A stretch of 45,611 nt of DNA from Nocardioidaceae bacterium. GTDB taxonomy: Bacteria > Actinomycetota > Actinomycetes > Propionibacteriales > Nocardioidaceae. Shown here piece after piece: positions 1 through 8,900 of this stretch. The first letter of the stretch is position 1, and every line of letters starts with the position of its first letter. A program made the translations under genes and the position numbers. Location of the stretch: NCBI GenBank assembly GCA_020438665.1, contig JAGQUE010000213.1, forward strand, positions 1 through 45,611. Direction: 5' to 3'. The notes below the pieces were generated by a model. That model was not told where the DNA came from, ran no database searches, and saw only the letters and a program-made list of their open reading frames with translations.

Positions 1-302
1 CCGACCTGAAGAGCTCCGCCCTGGCCCACCTGCCCTCCGGGAAGTTCACCGCCAACGCCGCCTAGCTGGTGCTGGCGGTCATCGCGTTCAACCTCACCCG
101 AGCTGCCGCGACCATCACCGGCCCAACCCTGGCCAAGGCCACCACCGCGACGATCCGCCGCAAACTCATCGCCGTACCGGCCCGGATCGCTTCCTCGGCA
201 CGACGGATCACCATGCACCTCCCGGTCGAGTGGCCATGGCAAGAGGCATGGCGACAGCTCTTCGCTCACGGCCAAGACCCGCCGCCGATCGCGACCAACT
301 GA
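1..302 (+). pseudogene. IS1380-family transposase, C-terminal part with in-frame stop
   Basis: The frame reads ALAHLPSGKFTANAA, then a TAG stop at 63-65, then continues as LVLAVIAFNLTRAA and RRITMHLPVEWPW to the TGA at 300-302. These are the conserved C-terminal blocks of IS1380 transposases. The copy at the right edge has a Trp codon (TGG) at the place of the stop, so a single base change explains the nonsense codon. The gene is therefore probably inactive. The N-terminal part lies outside the window, so the state of the rest is unknown. Confidence 0.8.
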
Positions 303-441
303 TCACCGCCGACACCGGCACTACCCAGGACCCAACGGAACGACCCGGCAGCAAGGCCGGTCACCCAACCACGCCCACACCCGCCGAAGCCGCCCTCATC
401 GCTGCCGACCTACGCCAACCCGGCTCATCGGTGGATCGAGG
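1..441 (+). mobile_element. IS1380-type insertion sequence, 3' end remnant
   Basis: The left edge carries the 3' part of an IS1380-family element: the last third of its transposase, about 140 bases of trailing non-coding DNA, and a probable terminal repeat near 425-441 (GGTGGATCGAGG). The right edge of the window ends with a very similar stretch (GGTGGATCAGGG), so the two ends identify each other. The next base block starts directly with the stop codon of the DUF6112 gene, so the element appears to have landed at or just behind that gene. The part left of position 1 is not visible. Confidence 0.7.
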
Positions 442-442
442 C

Positions 443-760
443 TTAGAGGTGCGGGCCGATGTCCAGCAGCCAGTTGGCCCACGTGAGCGCGGCCCCTGTG
501 AGCGCCGCTCCGCCAATCGCGACGACGCAGCCGAGCTTCGCCTTCTGAGCGGTGTGCCAACTTCCCGAGCTGGAAGCGATCGCCCAGGTCGTTGCTGAGA
601 CGACCAGCATGAGCACCGCGACGATCAGTCCGTAGGTCAGGAGCGCGCCGACGATGGCGCGGAGCTCGCCTGATCCGCCGACGGCTCCGAAGTTCGGGCC
701 GACGTCCGTGAAAGTCACCAGCATCAGGGTCATGACCATCAGGTGCGTTGACCGAAGCAC
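443..760 (-). CDS. DUF6112-type small membrane protein of conjugative elements
   Basis: This protein of about 105 residues has two strongly hydrophobic segments, around IVGALLTYGLIVAVLMLVVSA and CVVAIGGAALTGAALTWANW, separated by a short polar loop (SSSGSWHTAQKAK). This pattern, with Gly-rich start, Trp-Ala in helix one and a lysine-rich loop, resembles DUF6112, a VirB2/TrbC-like family next to type IV secretion genes in actinobacterial integrative elements. A GTG start at 760 has GGAGAG five bases upstream; ATG codons at 739, 733 and 724 are alternatives. No other secretion gene adjoins it, so it is probably a stranded conjugation gene. Family assignment is from memory of the pattern, not a search. 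Confidence 0.6.
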   Translation of the reverse strand: MLRSTHLMVMTLMLVTFTDVGPNFGAVGGSGELRAIVGALLTYGLIVAVLMLVVSATTWAIASSSGSWHTAQKAKLGCVVAIGGAALTGAALTWANWLLDIGPHL

Positions 761-811
761 CGGGGCTCTCCGTCCCCCGATCGCCTCCGCCCGCTCCCGT
801 AGTCTGACGAC

Positions 812-1123
812 GTGAGGATGGGGTCCTTGTTCATTCCCGAGCCCGAGCAGTGGGGGCTGCGCGGTGATCAGTACCTCTGGCAGGAACTTCGAGATGCTCT
901 CGACGAGACGGTCCCGCCCACCGACGACGGCGTGGAGAACCTGCTCGTCACCCTCATCGAAGACCTGGCGGGTGTCGACATTCGCCGGGAAGCGCAGGAG
1001 TCCGTGTATCGCGAGCAGTTCGCGCACGGAGGCATGTCGAGCGGGCACATTCACGTACCGACCTGGAGAGATCGACTCGTCCCGCTATTGGTTGCGAGGA
1101 CCGCCGGTAGCCGCCGTGCCTGA
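812..1123 (+). CDS. Small protein of unknown function, coupled to the UDG-like gene
   Basis: This is a 103-residue acidic, soluble-looking protein with a GTG start (ATG at 818 is an alternative). Visible blocks are LFIPEPEQWGLRGDQYLW, an acidic helix-like middle, and AHGGMSSGHIHVPTW near the end. I do not recognise a family. Its stop at 1121-1123 overlaps the probable GTG start of the next gene by eight bases, so the two are probably translated together and may work together. The reverse strand is also open over this stretch, but the protein sequence here is better structured and the overlap supports this strand. Confidence 0.6.
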   Translation: MRMGSLFIPEPEQWGLRGDQYLWQELRDALDETVPPTDDGVENLLVTLIEDLAGVDIRREAQESVYREQFAHGGMSSGHIHVPTWRDRLVPLLVARTAGSRRA

Positions 1124-1994
1124 GCCGCGGGACCGGCAGGTCAGCGTGGATCTCCCGGCAACGAGAAGTCGCATCGCGAGGCTAAGCAGGTACGTCGAAA
1201 GCAGCCTCCTGTCGGATGGCCAGTTCATCTGTCCGAGCTACCAGCAGTGCCGCAATTCGCGGCACCAGGGCGATGCCTTCAGGGAAGGCATCATGAGTCA
1301 CGTCGGCCGGCGGTTCGACATGACTATTGACGGAGCGCCCTTACGCATCGCGGTCGTGGGTCAAGAGTCCGGTCTCGCCAAGGGTCCATCGGCGGCCATG
1401 TACCTCAGCGGGGTCACCATGGAAACGCGGTATCAGCAGGTCCTGAACGGGTCGGGGTTGGCGCACCGCTACTACGCGCAGGACGGATACCCCGGACGCA
1501 ATCCCCACATGAGAGGCACGACCACCGCGCTGAGGCTGCTCTTGGGAACCGGGCTCGGTACGGACTACGAGGGCGAGTTCGTGCTTCCCACGACGGGTCG
1601 ACGCTTCCATCTCTTTGACGCGTTTGCCCTAGTGAACCGCCTGCTCTGCTCAGCTGGCCCGCCCGGAGGTAGCCAAGGGCGACCCACCGGCACCATGGCC
1701 CGCAACTGCGGCACCCACTTCTCCGCCACGCTGTCGATACTTGAGCCCACGATCGTGATCCTCCAGGGCACCAAGGTCGCCAAGTGGGCGACCGGGGTTC
1801 TGGCCCCAGAACGAGAGCACACGGAGCACCTGTACGAGGCCATCCTCGATGGGCGCCGGGTTGTCGTTTGCCGCTTCTCCCACCCGTCTGCTCACGGGAA
1901 CATCAGGTGGGGCGATCGACCAAGTGCTCCATACGTCACAAAGGTCATCGCCCCAACGTTGCAAGCTGCGCTCCAACTCAATGGGCAGGCCTGA
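1116..1994 (+). CDS. Divergent uracil-DNA-glycosylase-superfamily protein with four cysteines
   Basis: This is a protein of 292 residues. Several spaced blocks match Fe-S uracil-DNA glycosylases (families 4 and 5): a cysteine pair C39 and C45, a VVGQESG motif at 80-86 where these enzymes have a GEAPG-like motif, C178 and C198 in a segment resembling the conserved CRPPGN...C region, then LEPTIVILQGT like the beta strand 'P.vivalG', and SHPSAH at 255-260 like the HPS motif. The four cysteines could hold a 4Fe-4S cluster, though the first pair has five residues between them instead of the usual two. Such proteins act on damaged or modified bases in DNA. The catalytic residues differ from classical enzymes, so activity is uncertain. 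The start is set by overlap with the preceding gene. Confidence 0.5.
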   Translation: MPEPRDRQVSVDLPATRSRIARLSRYVESSLLSDGQFICPSYQQCRNSRHQGDAFREGIMSHVGRRFDMTIDGAPLRIAVVGQESGLAKGPSAAMYLSGVTMETRYQQVLNGSGLAHRYYAQDGYPGRNPHMRGTTTALRLLLGTGLGTDYEGEFVLPTTGRRFHLFDAFALVNRLLCSAGPPGGSQGRPTGTMARNCGTHFSATLSILEPTIVILQGTKVAKWATGVLAPEREHTEHLYEAILDGRRVVVCRFSHPSAHGNIRWGDRPSAPYVTKVIAPTLQAALQLNGQA

Positions 1995-2003
1995 CGCTGA
2001 ACT

Positions 2004-2357
2004 TCAGCGCGACAACGCGTGGATCCTGACGGTCACGGCATCGGCCTGCGCGGACCTCGTGAACTGGAAGAAACCGCAGCGTTCGTCGGCCGGGTTCCAC
2101 GCGATGCCCCTGCCGTGAGGGCGGACCAAGCGTCGTGGACCCAGAATGGCCATTGCGGGATCGTTGAGAAGCTCCCACAGACGCTCGCCGTCGCCGACTT
2201 CGTCCAGAGCAGCCGCCACGTGTTCACGACTCGACAAGTCGTGGACGTGCAGGGCGCTTATCAACCCATCGAGCAAAGTCTTCACAGCAGGGGCGATGCC
2301 GCGGCGACCCCAAACCGATCCAAGCTCGACCGTGATCCCAAACTCGCCCCCGTATGG
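2004..2357 (-). pseudogene. Unknown protein, N-terminus cut off by an IS3 element
   Basis: The readable part is about 117 residues, from PYGGEFGITVELGSVWG to HVHDLSSREHVAAALDEVGDGERLWELL and ending FFQFTRSAQADAVTVRIHALSR. A GTG at 2285 would give a 93-residue product, but protein-like sequence continues upstream in the same frame right up to the IS3 tail at about 2360. That shows this is the C-terminal part of a longer gene broken by the insertion. The family is not recognised. It is convergent with the UDG-like gene, nine bases away. Confidence 0.45.
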
Positions 2358-2391
2358 AGGGGGTTGCTGCGCGACTAGGTGACAGGTTGGG

Positions 2392-2735
2392 TCACGCAGC
2401 CTGAGCGGCTGGTGCGGTCATCATGGTCTCGTACTCAACGGGGGTCAATCGGCCGAGGGCGTCTTGACGTCGGCGGCGGTGGCAGGTGCGTTCGACCCAG
2501 ATCACGATGGCGATCCGCAGCTCCTCGCGGGTATCCCAGGAGCGCCGGTTGAGGACGTTCTACTGCAGCAGGCTGAAGAAGCGCTCCATGGCGGCGTTGT
2601 CACCGGCCGCGCCGATACGGCCCATCGATCCGATCAGGCCGTGCCCCTTCAGCGCCCGCTGGGCGGTGCGACGATCGATTGAATCGGGTCTGGCTGCCCC
2701 GGTCGGAGTGAACGATGCGGCCGGCCACCGCGTCG
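2392..2735 (-). pseudogene. IS3-family transposase remnant with frameshift and stop
   Basis: Read on the minus strand, the segment contains GRIVHSDRGSQ (a strand of the DDE catalytic core), then after a frame change LKGHGLIGSMGRIGAAGDNAAMERFFSLLQ, an in-frame TAG where related elements have Lys, NVLNRRSW, and ending RRRRQDALGRLTPVEYETMMTAPAAQAA. These are the C-terminal core blocks of IS3-group OrfB transposases, including the glutamate of the DDE triad. One frameshift near 2680 and one nonsense codon at about 2562 inactivate it. The N-terminal half is absent: to the right, the sequence runs into the DUF11 gene's upstream region. About 25 bases beyond the stop belong to the element's end. Confidence 0.65.
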
Positions 2736-2938
2736 TGGACCCGAACCCACGGCTCGCCCATGTCGAACTCGAGGGCTCCGTGCCGCGAGACGGCAGTAGC
2801 CGGTCCGTGCCTGAATTGGTCGATCCCGGGCCGTAGCGGTCCGAACTGGTCTAGCCTTCCGGTGGCGGAGGGTGCCCACGTCGTCCCCACCACGATTGGG
2901 CCTGTGCTCACCTTCGCCGAATCCGGAGGAGTTCGAAC

Positions 2939-5900
2939 GTGCCCACGCAACACCCCCGTCGCCCGCTTGCCGGCTCGCTCGTGCTAGCCCTGCTGGCGGC
3001 ACTGTGCTCGGTCGTCGCCGTCGCGGCGCCTGCGAACGCCGCCGAGATCACCGTGTCGAAGTCGGCGCCCGAGAACGTGCTCGCCGGCGACGACGTCGAG
3101 TTCTCGCTCGCCGTGACGAACCCTGCCGGACCCTCGGCATCCCCCGAGTACAACGTGACCTTCCGCGACGTGCTGCCCCTCGGCGTCACCTACGTCGCGG
3201 GATCCACCTCGCCGGACACCTACGGCGAGCCCGACGTCCGCACGACCGCCGACGACCGTCAGGTGCTGATCTGGTCGAACATCAGCGACCTGCCGGTCGG
3301 CGCGACCGTCGAGCTGTCCTTCTCCGCCACCCCTGACCCGGTGGTCCACCCGGTCGGCTCCACCATCTCCAACGTCGGCGACGCCTATGCCAGCACCGAT
3401 CCGCGCACGCTGGCGCGCTTCTCCGCCTCGGGCACCTACACCGGCGGCGCCACGGAGCAGGCCTCGTCGGCGCCGACCAGCACGAGCGTGTCGGCCATCG
3501 AGGTCACGAAGTCGGAGCCGAGCCCGGAGAACGAGCTGCTCCGCGGCGTCCATGCCCACAGCACGGTGTACACGCTCACCACCCGCAACACCACCGAGGA
3601 CCCGACCACCGGCGTGACCCTCGCCGACCTGATCCCCGCCGGACTGGAGTTCCTCGGCTGCGGCACGACAGACAACAGCGCCGCACCCGAGTATTCCGGG
3701 GCGCCCGGGCTCGACGCCGTGCCGGACGTGACGACGGACTGCCCCGCTCCCACCTCGGTGACGACCGTCGTCGACCCGGCCGGCGTCCCCGCGGGCACCT
3801 ACACCCGCGTGGAGTGGGCGCTGGGGACCCTCGCGGCCGGCGAGGCGGTCGAGGTCAGGTATCGCGCGGGGATCCCCCAGCGCGCCAACACCGCGACCTG
3901 GCCCGGCCCCACGCCCGGCGGCGCGGGCCTGGGCCAGACGGCCAACCTCGACAACAACACGGGTCCCAGCACGCGCGAAGGGGCGGGCGAGCTGTCGCTC
4001 ACCAACCGCGCCACTGCGGCCGGTACCTACCAGGGCGCGCTGGCGCCGGGGGGATCGCGTGCGGTCTCCGACTCCGGACAGGTCACTGTCACTGCCGAGG
4101 ACCTCGCCCTGCAGAAGTCGGTCTCTCCCGGGACGTTCACCGCCGGCGGCATCGCGACGTGGACGCTGACCGTCAGCACGGGCGAGTACGCCGACGCCGA
4201 CGGCATCGTGCTGACCGACGTGCTGCCCGACGGCTTCTGCCCCCTGTCGAGCACCGAGAACTTCTCCCCGGCCGGCCTGCCGGCCTGCGACCCGGTCCCG
4301 GGGTCCGACCCGACCGGTGCCGACTTCGACAGCGTCACCCGGCAGGTCGACGGCACCTACGAGATCGTCTTCACCCAGCTCGCCCTCGAGGCATCCGACG
4401 TCGCCACGGTGACCTTCCAGGCGCGGATGCTCGGCGCCTACGGCCGGGGCGGCCAGGACCCGACGGTCTCGGGTGACGGCTACCGCAACGAGGTGTCGCT
4501 CGTCGGCACGACGACGCTGCTCGACGCGGTCGCCGGTCCCGCGCCGACCGGACCGGTCGAGGTCGCGGACGACTCCAGCGCCGGCCTCGGCTCCGACGCG
4601 CCGGCCCTGCAGAAGTCGATCCAGCCCGACGTGCCGGCCGCGCGTCCCTACGCCTGCAGCACCGACGCGGGCGACTACCGCGACGACCTCGACCCGACCG
4701 ACCCGCTGGTGACCTTCGACGAGGGCGACCGGGTCTGCTTCGTCGTACGCGTCGACTTCTCCGACGACAACAGCACCCGCAACGCCGTCGTGACCGACTT
4801 CCTGCCCGCCGGGACGACCTACGAGCCCGGCTCGGCGACGCCCACCGGGGCCAACACCGTCGCGCTCGACCTGGCCGTGGCGGGCGACGTGCTCACCTGG
4901 GAGGTGGGCACCGACCGCGCCGGCGGCCGCTACGTGTCGCCCGGAGGTGTCTTCGAGGTACGGCTCTCCGCCATCGTCGGTGACCCGGCCGCCGGACCCG
5001 CGCCCGACCTGCTGGGCAACCTCGCGAAGCTGCAGTACGAGAACACCGACGGCGCCGTCTTCTCCCTGCGCGACCAAGTCGACCTGTCGCTCGCGGCGGC
5101 CCCGCCCGTCGAGGTCGAGAAGTCCGCCCGGCGCGTCGCCGGCACCGCGCCGGTCCCGACGCCGCTCCCAGAGAACGGGACGGTCCGAGGCGGTGACACG
5201 GTCGAGTACACGGTCACCGTCACCAACGCTGCCGTCGCCGCCGACCGCAACCTCCTCGACGTCGTCGGCCCCGACGTGTGGGACGTCCTCCCGGCCGGCA
5301 TCACCTGCGACCAGGTGGCTGCCGTGTCCGACTCCGGGGTGTGCACCGACCCCGGGGACGCCGGCCACCCGACACCCCGGGCGGGGCTCACCGACCGCTC
5401 GGTCGTGCGCTGGGACCTGCCCGACACCGTGGTCCTACAAGCCGGGGACTCCGTCGACCTCACCTACGAGGTGGCCTACGACCCCGAGCTCAGCGTGTCC
5501 GCCGCCTTTGTCAACACCGCCGCGGTCTCGACGTACGACTCCCCGACCAACCAGGGGGGCGCGGCCGGTCACGCACCGGAGGACAACATCGACGGCGGCG
5601 TGACTGACACCGACTCCCCGCCGGCCGAGGACACCCACCGGCTCCTCGCCCCCGACGCCTCCGTCGAGAAGAACCTGACCACCGAGGTCGCCGAGGCCGG
5701 CAACAACGCGGGTGGCCAGGGGACCGTCGGCGAGCAGGTGACCTACACCTTCTCGGTCGTCGTGCCGCGAGGCACCACCGTCTACGCGGGACGGCTCACG
5801 GACACCCTGCCTTCCGGCGTGTCGCTCGTCCCGGGGTCCCCGTCCTGGACCTTCCAGCCCGACGCGGCCAGTGACACGACGGCTGCCCAGCCGGGCGGCT

Positions 5901-8900
5901 TCTCCCAGGCGGCCAACGGCGACCTGACCTTCCCGGCGACCTGGACCAACGACACGGCGACCGACCAGCGCTTCGCGGTCCAGCTCACCGTGCTGGTCTC
6001 CAACTCCGGCAACCACGGCGCGACGCGCACCAACACCGCCTCCTTCGCCTCCACGGCGGGCCCGGGTGGGGCCGCCTTGCCGGCCCGGACGGACACGGCC
6101 GTCTTCACCCTCGTCGCGCCCTCGCCGACCCTGACCAAGCAGGACGACGACGCCGACGACGTCGTCGTGGTCGGCCAGGAGATCACCTACACCCTCCCCG
6201 CGCGCAACGCTGCCGGTCGGCCGCCGCTCCACGACGCGTTCGTCGTCGACTGCCTCCCGTCGGGCCTCGAGCTGGTGGCAGGGTCGCCCACCCCGGGCGC
6301 CCGCGACGTCTCGGCCGGGACGGGGGCCAACGGCTGTCCTGCAGGCTCCACCCGCATCGAGTGGTCCTTGGGCGACCTCGGGCCCGGCGCCGTGGTCCCG
6401 CTGACCTACCGCGCCGTCGTCTCCGACACGGCCGGGGGTTCGCAGCAGTACACCAACACCGCCGAGCTCAGCGGCTCGACCATGGACGACGACAAGGTCG
6501 CCCGGGCCGATGCCGACCGACCCACCGAACGCACCTACAGCGTCCCGGCGTCGCGCACCCTCGCGGTGCAGCCCGCCGCGGTCGGCAAGGAGGTCGAGCA
6601 GCCGACCTACGCGATCGGCGAGACCGCCCGCTGGACGGTGCGGGTCACGCTGCCCTCGCAGGTCAACTTCTACGACGCGGCGGTGATCGACCAGGTCCCC
6701 GCGGGGATCGACGCCTCGACCATCGCCCTGGAGTCGGCGACCTGCGCCGAGGCGGACGCCGACCCGTGCACGCTGCCCGGCGCCCCGGCGCGTCTCGCCG
6801 ACGCCGCAGGGCCCTCCGGCTCCACCCTGGCCGGGTGGTCGCTCGGTGACCTCCTGGCCTCGCCCGAGCAGCGGGTCGTGACCCTCGTCTACACCGCTGA
6901 GGTGGCCGACATCGTCGACAACTCCCGCGGTGACGCGCTGGTCAACAGTGCCACCCTGAAGTGGGAGCTGGCCGACGGCGCTCCGCCCACCTCGGCGGGC
7001 GAGACCTTCGGGGCCGAGGCGGCCCCGGACACCGCGACCCTGACCATCACCGAGCCGGTCGTCTCCCTCGACAAGCGGGTCTCCGACACGACCCCGGCTC
7101 CGGGCGAGACCTTCGGCTACACGCTCGACGTCAGCAACGGCGCCGCCGGGACCGGGACGAGCGACGCCCACGACCTGGTCGTGACCGACGACGTGCCGAC
7201 CGGCGTCGTCGTCGATGCCGCCACCATCTCCGACGGCGGGGTCCTCACCGGTGCGGACGCCGCTCTCGGTGGCGGCACCATCACCTGGACGATCGAGGGT
7301 CCGCTGGCGCCCGGGGCGACGGTCAGCCTCACCTACGACGCGGTGCTCGCGACGCCGGCCGAAGCGGGCCCGCTCACCAACAGCGCCGACGTGACCGAGT
7401 ACTTCTCGCTTCCCGACCAGGGTGGTCGCGAGTACGACGGGCCGCAGGACACCGCGACCGTGCGGGCCGCCCTGCCGCACGTGTCGGTGGAGAAGAGCGT
7501 GGTCGGCAGCACGATCGCCTACATCGGCGACCCGCTGCAGTGGCGGATCGTGGTCTCCAGCGACGGTGCCTCCACCGCCTACGGCGTCGACGTCGACGAC
7601 ATGCTGCCTCCCGGCTGGACCTACGACGCCGACACCGCCCGGGTGTCGGTCGCCGGTGGCGCGCCGGTCGCGGCCGAGCCGGCGGTGACGGGCGACCCGC
7701 AGGTCCTCACCTGGACCGACCTCGGCGACCTGCCGACCGGCACCACGCTCGTGCTGACCTTCAGTGCCACGCCCGGCGCCGACGTCGTCACCGACCCGGG
7801 CGTGGGCGCCGCCGTCGACCATGTCAACACGGCAGGCACCACGGCCGAGGACGCGGAGGGCGAGCAGCAGGACGCCGACGGCACCTCCTACGCCGGCCCG
7901 GACGACACCGCTGCCGCCCAGGTGCACTCCGCCGACCTGGCGATCGCGAAGGAGCACACCGGCACCCCGGTCGCCGGCGCGCCCCTCACCTGGACGGTGA
8001 CGGTCACCAACGAGGGTCCTGACCCTGCCGTCGGTCCGTGGACCGTCGTCGACACCCTCCCGAGCGAGCTCGCCGACGCGCCGGTGACGGCGAGCGGGCC
8101 CGGCTGGACCTGCGGGCGCGTCGACCTCGAGATCACCTGCACGCGCCCCGCGGGCTCGCCGCTCGCGGTCGGCGCCGAGCTCGCCGTCATCACGGTCGTG
8201 GCCGGCCTCCCGGACGACCTCGCGGACGGAACCGTCCTGACCAACGGGGCCGCCGTCGACGGCCGGACCTACGACCCCGACCCCGCCAACGACTCCGACA
8301 CCGACGACGCGACCGTGACCACGGCCGCCGACCTCGCGGTGGACAAGGCCGTGAGCGGCGAGGTCGTCGCCGGCCAGGACGCGACCTGGACGATCGGCCT
8401 CCGCAACCTCGGTCCGTCGGTGTCCCGTGCACCGATCGAGGTGACCGACACCCTTCCGCCCGGGAGCGTGCTTCGCTCGGCCACCGGCACCGGCTGGACC
8501 TGCGACGACGCCCCCGGCGGCGTCCTGACGTGCACGCTCTCCAGCGACCTCGCCGCCGGCGCCCCGGCGCCCGTGCTCACCGTCGTGGCCGGGATCCCCA
8601 GCTCTCAGACCGGCGACGTCGTCAACGGTGTCGAGATCACCGACACCACGACCACGGACCCCGAGCCCGCCAACGACGCCGACCAGGTGTCGACCACGCC
8701 GCGGACCGAGGCCGACCTCGGGATCGCCAAGACCAGCATCACCGAGGTCACCGCGGGCGAGGAGGCCGTCTACGAGCTGCGGGTCGTCAACGACGGTCCC
8801 TCCGACGCTGCCGGCGTCGTCGTGACCGACGACCTGCCCGCAGGCCTCAGCTATGTCGGCTTCACCTCTCAGCAGGGCGTCTGGTCCTGCGACGAGACCG

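Noticed and set aside
443..1054. A 203-codon reading of the DUF6112 gene with a longer N-terminus
   Set aside because: The extra N-terminal part is antisense to the small coupled gene and lacks a plausible domain; the membrane part starts with a better ribosome binding site at 760.
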